Source: an uncultured bacterium | GTDB taxonomy: Bacteria; Verrucomicrobiota; Lentisphaeria; Oligosphaerales; Oligosphaeraceae | NCBI GenBank assembly: GCA_900548225.1 | Contig: URJM01000014.1 | Coordinates: forward strand, 1-38,549 | Length of the DNA stretch: 38,549 bases | Reading direction: 5' to 3' | Part shown: positions 23,826 through 32,799 of the stretch, one piece after another | Position numbering within the stretch: position 1 is the first letter of the stretch | How the letters are laid out: the number at the start of each line of letters is the position of its first letter | Translations under genes and position numbers: made by a program | The notes under the pieces: generated by a model | Seen by the model: only the letters and a program-made list of their open reading frames with translations | Told to the model about the DNA's origin: nothing | Database searches by the model: none

Positions 23826-25154
23826 TTGTCCGCCGATTTCAGCTATTGGCGCCGCAACCTGGCGGTCCTGTGGGGCTCGCAGTTCGTCTCGCTGTGCGGC
23901 TTCTCCATGTCGGTCCCCTTCGCGGCATATTTCATCCGCGAACTCGCCCCGGATGCGGGGGAACCGCGCATACGCTTCTACGCAGGGCTCTCGTCGCTCC
24001 TGACACAGGCCGCCTTCATGGTCGCCGCGCCACTGTGGGGGTGGGTCGCAGACCGCTTCGGACGCAAGAAGATGGTGCTTCGCGCCGCATTCATGGGGAC
24101 TGTGGTCCTGGGCCTAATGGGGCTTAGCAGAAGCGTCTGGCAGTTTCTGGCGCTCCGTTTCTTCCAAGGATGCTTCACGGGGACGATTGCCGCGTCGACC
24201 ACCCTGGTCGCATGCAATACGCCCCGGGAAAAGCAGGGATTCGCCCTGGGGCTGCTGTCAAGCTCGATCTTCTCGGGGGAGATGGCCGGGCTCCTCGTGG
24301 GAGGCGTCCTGGCGGACCAGTTCGGATTCCGAAACTCATTCCACATCTCCAGCGGACTCCTGCTGGTGACGACCCTGCTGGTGCTCTTCCTCGTGAAGGA
24401 GCAATTCACGCCCGAGGCGGGAGACGCCGCGGGCAAGCCCACGGGCGCGGGGGGATGGAGGCTGACCTGGACGACTGTCCTGCTGCCCGCGCTGCCCGTC
24501 CTCGCAATCTACGGATGCAACTCGCTGGCGCGCCTGATGGACCAGTCCCAGATCGCCCTCTATGTCGAACAACTCAACGGGGGCGTAGACTTCCCCGGGC
24601 GGGAAATGTTCACAAGCTGGGTGATGGGAGCCGGCTCACTGGGGGCCGTCACGGCGGGATTCCTGCTCGCCAGGCATATTGACGGACGCCCCGCAAGGAT
24701 TGCCCAGGCGATGGCGCTGACCGCATGCCTCGCCGTCCTCGCAATGGCGGCGCTGCCATTTGTTCTGCCCTCGGAACCACGCGTGTCCCTGCCTGGGGTC
24801 GCAGTGGGAACCACCTGGGGGGTCCTGGCAATGATTCCGCTGCGGTTCATAATGGTCTTCTGCGGCGGCGGGATGGAGCCAATATGCACCTCCTGGATTT
24901 CAAAGGTGACGGAGCCGGAACACCGGGGCGTGATCTTCGGATACGCACAGGCGGTCCGCTCGTCCTGCTCGGGACTGGGACACCTGGGTGCGTGCATAAT
25001 CGCGCCGGCACTGGGGGTGAACGCGCTCTACTGGACGATTCCCGCGGCGTTCCTGGCGCTGGCCGCAATGGTCGCACTCTTCAGGAACCGCATTGCACAG
25101 CGCATACGGTGCGTTCAGTCAAATTATATAACATCTTCTGGCGCAAGTAGTTAG
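23826..25154 (+). CDS. Major facilitator superfamily transporter (DHA1/MdtG-like)
   Basis: This 442-residue membrane protein has about 12 hydrophobic segments and the MFS signature GWVADRFGRKKMV between segments 2 and 3. The second half begins near WTTVLLPALPVLAIYGC. The layout resembles drug/H+ antiporters of the DHA1 group, so it is more likely an exporter than a sugar importer; the substrate is unknown. Translation starts at TTG 23826, supported by GGGAGG about nine bases upstream; no ATG fits as well. It is coupled to the barrel protein gene. Confidence 0.85.
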   Translation: MSADFSYWRRNLAVLWGSQFVSLCGFSMSVPFAAYFIRELAPDAGEPRIRFYAGLSSLLTQAAFMVAAPLWGWVADRFGRKKMVLRAAFMGTVVLGLMGLSRSVWQFLALRFFQGCFTGTIAASTTLVACNTPREKQGFALGLLSSSIFSGEMAGLLVGGVLADQFGFRNSFHISSGLLLVTTLLVLFLVKEQFTPEAGDAAGKPTGAGGWRLTWTTVLLPALPVLAIYGCNSLARLMDQSQIALYVEQLNGGVDFPGREMFTSWVMGAGSLGAVTAGFLLARHIDGRPARIAQAMALTACLAVLAMAALPFVLPSEPRVSLPGVAVGTTWGVLAMIPLRFIMVFCGGGMEPICTSWISKVTEPEHRGVIFGYAQAVRSSCSGLGHLGACIIAPALGVNALYWTIPAAFLALAAMVALFRNRIAQRIRCVQSNYITSSGASS

Positions 25155-25181
25155 CATTACTATGCCGCCAGGCCGCGCTCT

Positions 25182-25637
25182 CTATGCGCCGGGCCAGGAC
25201 TGCGCCAGTGCCAGTGCCAGGTTCGAAAACCTGTGGTCATCCGTCACCTCTTTTCCAAGCCATTCCGGGCGCGGGAAGGGGTGGTCCTCCTCCGGCAGCT
25301 CCACCTCCGCAGTGGCGTGTCCCTCGAAGGGGCCGTGGTATTCGTCAATCTCCCAGACGAGTCCCGTGTCGCCGGCGGGGACTGTCGTCCCGCCGCAGAA
25401 TTTCTCCAGCATCATCCATGCGTCCTCCACGGGGATCTCGTATTCGAATTCGACCCGCGAGCATCCGCTGGGCTTGCCCTTGATATTGATGTTCGCCCGG
25501 TCGCCGATGACGCGTATGCGGACAGAGGAGCCCCCCTGGGTCGGGAAATACCCCTGCGTAATCTCCGAACTGTGGGTGGCCAGAGGACGCCATTCCTCCC
25601 CTGAAACCAGAAATTTCCTCTCCGTCTCTATTTTCAT
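25182..25637 (-). CDS. CYTH domain protein (triphosphate tunnel metalloenzyme)
   Basis: This 151-residue protein begins MKIETERKFLV with the ExExK signature (Glu4, Glu6, Lys8) of CYTH proteins. Conserved basic and acidic strand residues follow (SVRIRVIGDRANINIKG, VEFEYEIP, TAEVELPEED). The family forms a beta-barrel tunnel that binds triphosphate with Mg2+ or Mn2+; bacterial single-domain members of this length are often tripolyphosphatases or of unknown role. ATG 25637 is chosen because it begins the motif and has AGGTGG seven bases upstream, although the frame is open further to 25862. It is monocistronic, converges on the MFS gene and diverges from the UDP-glucuronate decarboxylase gene. 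Confidence 0.88.
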   Translation of the reverse strand: MKIETERKFLVSGEEWRPLATHSSEITQGYFPTQGGSSVRIRVIGDRANINIKGKPSGCSRVEFEYEIPVEDAWMMLEKFCGGTTVPAGDTGLVWEIDEYHGPFEGHATAEVELPEEDHPFPRPEWLGKEVTDDHRFSNLALALAQSWPGA

Positions 25638-25662
25638 CGGTAGCCACCTGCCTACGAAGTGT

Positions 25663-25668
25663 ATTATA
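25663..25668 (-). promoter_or_regulatory. Candidate -10 element for the CYTH gene
   Basis: A TATAAT on the minus strand lies 26-31 bases before the CYTH start codon, with AGGTGG between. The -35 region is weak (ACACTTGG about 17 bases further upstream). Confidence 0.4.
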
Positions 25669-25775
25669 TTTGGAGTCCTATCCAAGTGTTTTTCCTGACG
25701 GCCGCCCCGTGCCCCGCGGAGCAGCACCCCGGGGGCGGAACCAGGGAACGGCGTCAAATCTAATACTTCTACCAA

Positions 25776-26732
25776 ATGTCCACAGCCAAACGCATCCTCA
25801 TCACAGGCGGAGCGGGATTCCTCGGCTCCCATCTTGCCGAAAGACTCCTGATGGCCGGGCACAAGGTCACCGTGATAGACAATCTCTCCACGGGACGGAT
25901 GGTGAACCTGGAGGGACTCGCCGCCGAATTCGGCGACAGGCTGGCCTTCCGCAAGGAGGACGTCAGGTGGATGGAGTTCGACGAGGATGTGGACGAAATC
26001 TACAACCTCGCATGCCCCGCAAGCCCGCCACGGTACCAGGCCGACCCAATCGGAACCTCGGAGACCTGCTTCCTCGGGGCGTTGAAGACGCTGGAGCTGG
26101 CACGGCGCAAGGGGGCGTTCATCCTCCAGGCATCAACCTCCGAGGTCTACGGAGACGCGAAGGTGCACCCGCAGCCCGAGGAATACTGGGGCAACGTCAA
26201 CCCGCACGGTGTGCGCTCCTGCTACGACGAGGGGAAGCGCATGGCGGAATCCCTCTTCTTCGACCACCAACGCCAATTCGGTACAAAAATCAAGGTGGTC
26301 AGAATCTTCAACTCCTACGGACCGAGGATGGATCCCGAAGACGGGCGGGTGGTCTCGAACTTCATAATGCAGGCGCTGCGCGGCGAGCCTATCACCATCT
26401 ACGGCGACGGCTCCCAGACACGCTCCTTCTGCTACTGCACCGACACCGTGGCTGGGCTTGTCGCGATGATGGAGGACTCCGTCGAGGAGTTCCCCGGCCC
26501 CGTCAACATCGGCAATCCAGGGGAGTTCACGATTCGCGAGCTTGCGGAGATGGTAATCAGGCTTACGGGAAGCAAGAGCAAGCTCGTCACACGGCCTCTG
26601 CCCTCGGACGACCCGAAGGTGCGCTGCCCGGACATCGGGCTCGCGCGAGTAGCCCTCTGCTGGCTGCCAACCGTCACGCTTTCGGAGGGGCTTCCCCGCA
26701 CCATCAAGTTCTTCAGGGACTGCATGTCCTGA
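25776..26732 (+). CDS. uxs: UDP-glucuronate decarboxylase (UDP-xylose synthase)
   Basis: This 318-residue extended SDR enzyme converts UDP-glucuronate to UDP-xylose with tightly bound NAD+. The nucleotide loop is GGAGFLGSH (11-19). The UXS-specific segment YNLACPASPPRYQADPI (76-92) and the catalytic Tyr150-x3-Lys154 in CYDEGKR are present, as is RIFNSYGPRM. These segments separate it from other epimerases. The product is a donor for envelope polysaccharide or glycoprotein xylose. ATG 25776 lacks a clear ribosome-binding site. It is followed by an isomerase gene after 92 bases. UDP-glucose dehydrogenase, its usual supplier, is not in the window. Confidence 0.9.
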   Translation: MSTAKRILITGGAGFLGSHLAERLLMAGHKVTVIDNLSTGRMVNLEGLAAEFGDRLAFRKEDVRWMEFDEDVDEIYNLACPASPPRYQADPIGTSETCFLGALKTLELARRKGAFILQASTSEVYGDAKVHPQPEEYWGNVNPHGVRSCYDEGKRMAESLFFDHQRQFGTKIKVVRIFNSYGPRMDPEDGRVVSNFIMQALRGEPITIYGDGSQTRSFCYCTDTVAGLVAMMEDSVEEFPGPVNIGNPGEFTIRELAEMVIRLTGSKSKLVTRPLPSDDPKVRCPDIGLARVALCWLPTVTLSEGLPRTIKFFRDCMS

Positions 26733-26824
26733 CGGCACCGGAGGGAAGGCGCTCCACCACTTTTTTCAGGCATAATCCACCGACCAGACGACCCCATCCA
26801 ATCCACCACAACCCCACAGGAAAC

Positions 26825-27613
26825 ATGGAAAAGCTAGCTGCCCAGTTCTACACAGTCAGGGAATTTACAAAGAACGCGAAGGATTTCGCGAAGACCTGCA
26901 AGCGTGTCAAGGAGATTGGCTACGACGGCGTGCAGCTCTCCGCCATCGGACCGATTCCCCCGAAGGAAATCCAGAAGATTCTCTCCGGCGAGGGGCTGGA
27001 GTGCGTAGCCACCCACATCAGCTTTGACCGCATCGAGAAGGAGACCAACGCGGTGATTGACGAGCATCTCATGTGGGGATGCCGTTATCCTGCAATCGGC
27101 GGCTTCTTCCCCCAGGGCGGCACGGGGCTCAAGCTCAAGACCTGGAAGGATTTCGTCAAGCGCTTCAACAAGTGCGCGGCACTCCTGGCGGAGGCTGGAC
27201 TCTCGCTGGGATATCACAACCACTTCCACGAATTCCTGAAGCTGCCCGACGGATTGACATGCTACGAACACCTGATTCGTGAACTGGACCCCTTCAACGC
27301 ATGGTTCGAAATCGATACGTACTGGGTCGCATACGCAGGAAAGGAACCCTCCGCACTCATTCGAAGGCTGCCCCACAGGGTCCCATGCTTCCACCTCAAG
27401 GACGGCAAACTCGAGTCGAGAACCGATGAATTCGCCCCAAAACTCGTGATCACGGAGGTCGGTGACGGAAATCTCGAATGGCCGGCTATCATCGACGCCG
27501 CAAAGTTCGCCGGAGCACAGTGGTATATCGTCGAACGCGACAACGGCGAGATGCCACCCTTCGAAAGCCTCGAAAAATCCTTCCACAATCTGCGGGACAG
27601 GATGGGGCTCTAA
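26825..27613 (+). CDS. Sugar phosphate isomerase/epimerase (xylose isomerase-like TIM barrel)
   Basis: This 262-residue protein has the order of the AP endonuclease-2/sugar isomerase-like TIM-barrel family: a QFYTVREF start, GYDGVQLS, LGYHNHFHEF (metal His), FEIDTYWVAYAG (metal Asp), FHLKDGK, EVGDGNLEWPAI and YIVERDN. It would isomerise or epimerise an unknown sugar using a divalent metal. AGGAAAC immediately precedes ATG 26825. proC starts 26 bases after its stop, so the two are cotranscribed. The substrate cannot be told from sequence. Confidence 0.85.
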   Translation: MEKLAAQFYTVREFTKNAKDFAKTCKRVKEIGYDGVQLSAIGPIPPKEIQKILSGEGLECVATHISFDRIEKETNAVIDEHLMWGCRYPAIGGFFPQGGTGLKLKTWKDFVKRFNKCAALLAEAGLSLGYHNHFHEFLKLPDGLTCYEHLIRELDPFNAWFEIDTYWVAYAGKEPSALIRRLPHRVPCFHLKDGKLESRTDEFAPKLVITEVGDGNLEWPAIIDAAKFAGAQWYIVERDNGEMPPFESLEKSFHNLRDRMGL

Positions 27614-27639
27614 AGACGGCACCCAACCAAAAGGAAACC

Positions 27640-28440
27640 ATGGACATTCTCTTCTGCGGAGCAGGAAAGATGGCGACGGCCATCGCCGGAGGAATCGTCG
27701 CGAAGAATCTCTTCCCCGGCGACAGGATTGCCGCGGCCGATCCGTCGGCTGAGGCCAGGGACGCATTCTCGCGGGCGACGGGGCTGGAGACAGTCCCCGC
27801 CGTCACGGAGGAACTGGCCGCCGGCGCGGATGTGCTGGTCCTGGCAGTCAAGCCCCAGGCCGCCCCACAGGCGTTCTCGGCAATGCCGCCGCTGAAGAAA
27901 AACTGCCTCGTCTTCTCAATCTGCGCAGGACTCTCACTCGAAAAGCTCCGGACATGGTTCGGGGACGCACGGATGGTGAGGGTCATGCCAAACACCCCGC
28001 TGATGGTGGGCAAGGGCGCAAGCTGCTACGCGCTCTCGGATGAAAAGGACGCGGCGGCGGACGGATTCGCCGCAAAACTCCTGGGTGCCCTCGGAAGGGC
28101 GTGGAGAGTCCCAGAAGAAAAACTGGACGCAGTGACTGCGCTCTCCGGCTCGGGGCCGGCATACTTCTTCGCGTTCATCGAGGCACTCGCAAAGGGCGGG
28201 GCAAAACTCGGACTGGATGAAGAACTCGCCCAGGAACTCGCCGTCCAGACAATGGCCGGGGCGACGGAGATGCTGCTCCGGGGAAAGGGCACCCCCGGGG
28301 AGCTGAGGGTCGCCGTCACGTCGAAGGGCGGCACAACCGCCGCGGCGCTGGATGTGATGAAGACGCATGGCTTCGATGGAATGGTCCAGGAACTCCTTGA
28401 GGCCGCATGCAAGCGGTCAATTGAGCTTGGTAGGTCGTAA
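27640..28440 (+). CDS. proC: Pyrroline-5-carboxylate reductase
   Basis: This 266-residue enzyme catalyses the last step of proline synthesis, reducing pyrroline-5-carboxylate with NAD(P)H. The nucleotide loop is FCGAGKMATAI (5-15), and the middle shows VMPNTPLMVGKGAS. The C-terminal dimer domain carries the family signature around VTALSGSGPAYFF and VTSKGGTTAAALD. The length is standard. AAGGAAA precedes ATG 27640. It lies within a string of sugar-nucleotide genes, with no functional link evident. Confidence 0.95.
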   Translation: MDILFCGAGKMATAIAGGIVAKNLFPGDRIAAADPSAEARDAFSRATGLETVPAVTEELAAGADVLVLAVKPQAAPQAFSAMPPLKKNCLVFSICAGLSLEKLRTWFGDARMVRVMPNTPLMVGKGASCYALSDEKDAAADGFAAKLLGALGRAWRVPEEKLDAVTALSGSGPAYFFAFIEALAKGGAKLGLDEELAQELAVQTMAGATEMLLRGKGTPGELRVAVTSKGGTTAAALDVMKTHGFDGMVQELLEAACKRSIELGRS

Positions 28441-28461
28441 CTCCTTCAGAATCAATACGTT

Positions 28462-29436
28462 ATGAATGTTCTCATTACAGGCGGGGCAGGATTCATCGGG
28501 TCCCACCTCTCGGCGGAACTGGTCGCCGCCGGAGAAAAGGTGACTGTCCTTGACGACCTCTCCACAGGGTGCGTCGATAATCTGCGCGGCCTCGAAAAGG
28601 GCGGCTCCCTGGAATTGCATGTGGGCTCCGTCAATGACGCGAAGCTGGTGGATGAACTGGTCGCAAAGGCCGACTTCGTATACCATCTCGCCAGCGCCGT
28701 GGGGGTGCGCCTCATCATCGACCAGCCAGTCCACACCATTGAGAGCATCGTGGGCGGCACGACCGTTGTCCTGGAGGCGTGCAACCGCCATTGGAAGCCC
28801 TTTCTGCTGACGAGCACCTCCGAGGTCTACGGCAAGGGGTCCAGGATTCCCTTCAACGAGGATGACGACACCGTGATGGGGGCGACCTGCCGCCGCCGCT
28901 GGAGCTATGCCTGCGCGAAGGCCCTCGACGAGTTCCTGGCGCTGGCGTATTGGGTGGAGAGGCACCTGCCGATTACGGTGGTGCGCCTCTTCAACACCGT
29001 CGGGCCGAGGCAGACCGGACAGTACGGGATGGTCGTCCCCACACTCGTCACCCAGGCGCTTTCAGGGAAGCCGATTACGGTCTTCGGCGACGGAACCCAG
29101 TCGCGTTGCTTCACCCATGTCTCCGACATTGTCGAGACGCTGATGATGATTCCAGAAGCTCCCCAGACACATGGCCAGGTGATAAACCTCGGCAACGACC
29201 AGGAAATCACCATTCTCGGGCTGGCGGAGCGCATCAAGGAGCTGACGGGCAGCCCGTCGTCCATCAAGATCATCCCCTACGACCAGGCGTATGGGCCGGG
29301 GTTCGAGGATATGCACAGGCGCGTGCCGGATCTCTCCAAGGCCGCACGGCTTCTGGGATACCGACCCACAAGGAGCCTGGACGACATCCTCCATGATGTC
29401 ATCCAGGACAAGCGCGCCAGGATGTCCCTGGGTTAG
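28462..29436 (+). CDS. NAD-dependent nucleotide-sugar epimerase/dehydratase
   Basis: This 324-residue extended SDR has GGAGFIGSH (7-15), VYHLASAVGV, TSTSEVYGKG and the catalytic Tyr149-x3-Lys153 (WSYACAKA). VVRLFNTVGPRQTGQYGMV and GDGTQSRCFTHVSDIV are typical of UDP-glucose 4-epimerase-like proteins of envelope clusters. The exact reaction (4-epimerisation or decarboxylation) cannot be fixed. It follows proC by 21 bases and precedes the PSP1 gene by 27, so all are probably one unit. It shares about a third of residues by eye with the UXS gene at 25.8 kb; they are distant paralogs. Confidence 0.88.
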   Translation: MNVLITGGAGFIGSHLSAELVAAGEKVTVLDDLSTGCVDNLRGLEKGGSLELHVGSVNDAKLVDELVAKADFVYHLASAVGVRLIIDQPVHTIESIVGGTTVVLEACNRHWKPFLLTSTSEVYGKGSRIPFNEDDDTVMGATCRRRWSYACAKALDEFLALAYWVERHLPITVVRLFNTVGPRQTGQYGMVVPTLVTQALSGKPITVFGDGTQSRCFTHVSDIVETLMMIPEAPQTHGQVINLGNDQEITILGLAERIKELTGSPSSIKIIPYDQAYGPGFEDMHRRVPDLSKAARLLGYRPTRSLDDILHDVIQDKRARMSLG

Positions 29437-29463
29437 AGAAGAAGCCTGTTTTGCGAGTGGAAG

Positions 29464-30201
29464 ATGCCCCTTGTCTGCCGATTGCAAGTGATGCCCTGCA
29501 TCAGCTACGACGTCGCCTCCGACGAGGAGGCTCCGGGAATCCTTTCCGGTGCCGCCCTCGTCGTCCAATGCGACGGCTTCCAGGAGCTTGGCGAGGTTGC
29601 GGAGCCCCCGAGGAAGGTCTCCACCGAGGAACTTCTCCTGCTTGAGCAGGATCGGACGCGCCGCCGCAGCCGCCGCATGGAGGGCGCATCGCTTCCGAAG
29701 GTCCTGAGGGTCGCCACCACAAAGGACAAGGAGACGGCCGCGGAAAACGACCGCCTCTGCCAGGAGGCGTATCAGAGGGTGCGGGAGATCATACGCCGAC
29801 AGGGAATCCCCATGAGGCTCACCACGCTGCACTACTCCTTCGACCGGAATATGCTCCTCTGCGTATACGCGGCCGAGGCACGCGTTGATTTCAGGGGGCT
29901 TATCCGCGAACTGGGGGCGACCTTCAACTGCCATATCGAAATGAGGCAAATCGGAGCCAGGGACGAGTCGGCAATCATCGGAGGCATCGGAATCTGCGGA
30001 AGACGCCTCTGCTGCTCGACTTTCCTCAAGAGGGAGGAGTCGGGTTACGCTCCACAGGCGAAGCCAGGCACGGGAGGACAGTCAATCCACTGCGGACTGT
30101 GCGGCCGCGTAAAGTGCTGCCACCGATTCGAGGAACACTGCGAAATGCGACGGCAGCACGGCGGAAACCGGCACGATAACTGCGGGGGGGCTGAAGCATG
30201 A
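29464..30201 (+). CDS. PSP1 domain protein (RicT/YaaT-like)
   Basis: This 245-residue protein has a PSP1-type C-terminal domain with two conserved Cys clusters, GICGRRLCCSTFL (about 178-190) and CGLCGRVKCCHRFE (about 212-225), which in RicT form part of an FeS-bearing complex with RicA and RicF. In Bacillus that complex affects RNase Y and mRNA processing. RicA and RicF are not nearby. A basic linker (DRTRRRSRRMEG) precedes the domain. The start is ATG 29464; ATG 29491 is an alternative. The stop overlaps the next start by ATGA, indicating coupling. Confidence 0.82.
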   Translation: MPLVCRLQVMPCISYDVASDEEAPGILSGAALVVQCDGFQELGEVAEPPRKVSTEELLLLEQDRTRRRSRRMEGASLPKVLRVATTKDKETAAENDRLCQEAYQRVREIIRRQGIPMRLTTLHYSFDRNMLLCVYAAEARVDFRGLIRELGATFNCHIEMRQIGARDESAIIGGIGICGRRLCCSTFLKREESGYAPQAKPGTGGQSIHCGLCGRVKCCHRFEEHCEMRRQHGGNRHDNCGGAEA

Positions 30202-32189
30202 AAGGGCGCGCGTCAACCATCCTGCGCATCCTCTGGTGCGCCCTGGTGTTCTTCCTGCCGCTGCGTTGGAACTACGCCGCAATATCGGTGGAACAGGCAA
30301 ACTATCCCATGGATGCATGGGAGTGGCTCTTCTTCACGATCCAGCCACACTTCCTCCTGGCCGCAATCTCGGGCGCTCTCCTGCTCCTTACGGCCGCAAT
30401 CCATCCGGCAAAGCCAGGAAGGGACGCGGCTCTCGCCGTGCCTGCGGTCGCCTTCTCGCCAGTAATCCTGGGACTCGCAGGACTGGTGAATACGACGGAG
30501 ACCGCATACGCACAGGCCTGGTTCTGGCACTTCTATACCGTCGCATGCATCTCACTGGGGGTGTGGTGGACGAGCCGGCACGACGAAAGGCTCCTGCCGT
30601 GGATGCTCCATACGGTGGCGGCCGGCGCACTCATCGCAATCCTCCAGGGATGGCATCAACACTTTGGAGGGCTCCAGGCCGAATACGAGGCGCAGCTTGA
30701 ACACGCAAAGAACACGGGGACCGCGCTCTCCGAGCAGATGCTGGCAAAACTCAGGCAGACCCGGTCAACCGGTAGCTTCGCTGACCCGAATGCCTACGCC
30801 GCGCAGCTCCTGCTTGCCTCCCCGTTCTTCGTGCTGGAGGCAGTCCGTCTGGGCAGAAGAACCTCCACGCCACGCGCCGGCGGCTGGATTCTCGGCGGCG
30901 CGGCCTGCATCCTGGCCGTGGGCGCACTTGTCTTCAGCGGAAGCCGGGGCGGGGTCCTTGGCGCGGTGGCGGGCGTCGCAATCGCGGCGCTTCTCCTGCT
31001 GGAACACCGTCTCACAACTCTCTGGAAGGCGGGGCTTGTCCTGGCGGCAATTCTCCTGGCATCCGCAATGGTATTTGCACTTAACTATCTGTCCAAGAGG
31101 AAGATGGAGACAGTTACAGTCCGCCTGGAATACTACCGCACCGCAGTTGAAATCTATCGCGGGCATCCTGTCTTCGGCGCAGGGCTTGGGGAGTTCTATC
31201 CGTGGCACATGCGTCTGAAGGGATGGGAGGGAGACGACGCACGGGACGCGCACTCGGTGTTCTTCGCACAGCTTTCGCAATGCGGCATCCCGGGCGCGCT
31301 GGATGCACTCATCAGGCTCTCGCTGCCATTCCTGCTGGCGGCGGGACTCTTCCGGAGACGCCGCTGCAAGTCACAGGCGCTCTTCGCAATGACAGTGTGC
31401 GGGATGGTGGCGTGGAACGTCCATGCGCTGACCCAGTTCAACGACATGATTGTCTCAACGACCTCCCTGGCGGGCTTTCTTGGCCTCTATGCCTTTGGCC
31501 CGACCCGGCGCGAGGAGGCCGCCACGGCAGGGAGGAGTCCCCGTCCCCTCTCCGCGTATCTGCCCATGGGCGCCCTTGTGCTCCTGGGGCTGGGCTGCAT
31601 CTGGTCGCTTCACCAGGCGCCAGGGGCGCGGGCGCACCAGCTGGCGGAGGACTCCCTTGCCGACAGGTATCTCTCCTACCAGCGCAGGAAGGCGCTGCTG
31701 CTTGATGCAATCTCAAGGGATTCCACCGCATTCCAGCCGCCAAAACTCCTGGCGGACATGGCGGTTTCCCGGGGAGACCTGGAGACCGCACGCCTTGCGG
31801 TCGACGAACTCCTGAGGCGGACTCCCCATCGAGCCACGGCCCATTGGCGGGCATGGAAGTTGGCGGTGGCGTCCGGAGACGCCGAGGGGGAGGCGAAGGC
31901 CCTGGAGGCTGTCGCCCAGTGGAATCCCACGGATTTGAGCCTGTGGCTTCTCCGCGGGGTCTCTGCAGCCCATCCGTCTCTGACAGGCCCGGAAAAGCTG
32001 CTTGTCGAGGGTCTCCAGCTCGAGAAGCACGAGGTCACCCAGGAGTCGGTGCGAATCGGAGTCGCATTCCCGAATCCGCAGGTCAGACGCCTGGCGGAAC
32101 CCCTTCTCGCAACTCTCCTCGACAAGGGGTTCGTGGAGGAAATCTCCGGCAGAAGGCTGGTTTTCACCCTGGAGGAACAGGAACTATGA
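30198..32189 (+). CDS. O-antigen ligase/polymerase-like membrane protein (Wzy_C type)
   Basis: This 663-residue inner-membrane protein has about 10-12 hydrophobic segments up to about residue 480. It carries the Wzy_C signature region with SGSRGGVLGA (about 238-248) and, in the periplasmic loop, GHPVFGAGLGEFYPWH and AHSVFFAQLSQCGIPG. The family transfers or polymerises lipid-linked glycans. The soluble C-terminal part (about 490-660) is helical with TPR-like features (LLADMAVSRGDLETARLAVDELL). It overlaps the PSP1 gene before it and gmk after it by 4 bases each. It fits with uxs and the epimerase as envelope polysaccharide genes; no other glycosyltransferases are seen here. Confidence 0.82.
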   Translation: MKGRASTILRILWCALVFFLPLRWNYAAISVEQANYPMDAWEWLFFTIQPHFLLAAISGALLLLTAAIHPAKPGRDAALAVPAVAFSPVILGLAGLVNTTETAYAQAWFWHFYTVACISLGVWWTSRHDERLLPWMLHTVAAGALIAILQGWHQHFGGLQAEYEAQLEHAKNTGTALSEQMLAKLRQTRSTGSFADPNAYAAQLLLASPFFVLEAVRLGRRTSTPRAGGWILGGAACILAVGALVFSGSRGGVLGAVAGVAIAALLLLEHRLTTLWKAGLVLAAILLASAMVFALNYLSKRKMETVTVRLEYYRTAVEIYRGHPVFGAGLGEFYPWHMRLKGWEGDDARDAHSVFFAQLSQCGIPGALDALIRLSLPFLLAAGLFRRRRCKSQALFAMTVCGMVAWNVHALTQFNDMIVSTTSLAGFLGLYAFGPTRREEAATAGRSPRPLSAYLPMGALVLLGLGCIWSLHQAPGARAHQLAEDSLADRYLSYQRRKALLLDAISRDSTAFQPPKLLADMAVSRGDLETARLAVDELLRRTPHRATAHWRAWKLAVASGDAEGEAKALEAVAQWNPTDLSLWLLRGVSAAHPSLTGPEKLLVEGLQLEKHEVTQESVRIGVAFPNPQVRRLAEPLLATLLDKGFVEEISGRRLVFTLEEQEL

Positions 32190-32788
32190 ATCGAGGTCTC
32201 GCAATTGTCATCTCCGGCCCCAGCGGCGCAGGAAAGTCCACCATCCTCAAGAAGACGACGGCAAGGATTCCGGGGATGGTCTTCTCGGTCTCATGCACGA
32301 CGCGCAACCCCCGGCCAGGGGAGTCCGACAACGTCGACTACCACTTCATATCCACGTCCCAGTTCGAGGAGGGCATCCGCAAGGGCGACTTCCTTGAATA
32401 CGCAGATGTCCATGGAAACTACTACGGGACTCCCAAGGCGCCGATGCTGAAGGTGGTCGAGGAGTGTGGAATCATGCTTCTCGACATTGATGTGCAGGGC
32501 GCACGGCAGATACGCGAAAACCTGTCTGGGACTCCCCTGGCGGAACTGGTGGAATATGTCTTCGTCGCCCCGCCGTCCTTGACTGTCCTTGAGGAACGGC
32601 TGCGCAAACGGGGAACCGAATCCCCGGAGAGTCTCGCAAGGCGAATGGCGGACGCGCGGGAGGAGATGGAGGCCGCCTCGGAATACGGCTTTGTCGTGGT
32701 GAATGAAGACTCGGACCAGGCCGCCCGCCAACTCGAGGCAATCATCGTCGCGGCAACATGCAGGACATGCAGGAATACGACCTTATAG
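32186..32788 (+). CDS. gmk: Guanylate kinase
   Basis: This 200-residue enzyme phosphorylates GMP to GDP with ATP. The P-loop is SGPSGAGKS (10-18), followed by the GMP-binding segment SVSCTTRNPRPGESDNVDYHF (in shortened sense), DFLEYADVHGNYYGT and LLDIDVQGARQI. The C-terminus shows LRKRGTESPESLARRMADAREE. The length is standard. The ATG overlaps the previous stop (ATGA); an in-frame ATG far upstream is inside the preceding gene and is rejected. The next gene's preferred start is 11 bases after the stop. Confidence 0.96.
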   Translation: MNRGLAIVISGPSGAGKSTILKKTTARIPGMVFSVSCTTRNPRPGESDNVDYHFISTSQFEEGIRKGDFLEYADVHGNYYGTPKAPMLKVVEECGIMLLDIDVQGARQIRENLSGTPLAELVEYVFVAPPSLTVLEERLRKRGTESPESLARRMADAREEMEAASEYGFVVVNEDSDQAARQLEAIIVAATCRTCRNTTL

Positions 32789-32799
32789 GAAGACTAGAG

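Noticed and set aside
25670..26824. Upstream extension of the sugar isomerase gene to base 25670
   Set aside because: The 385-codon extension runs antiphase through uxs and has shadow composition; ATG 26825 has AGGAAAC and begins the conserved fold.
31844..32185. N-terminal extension of guanylate kinase
   Set aside because: It lies inside the O-antigen-ligase-like gene in another frame; ATG 32186 gives the standard gmk length.
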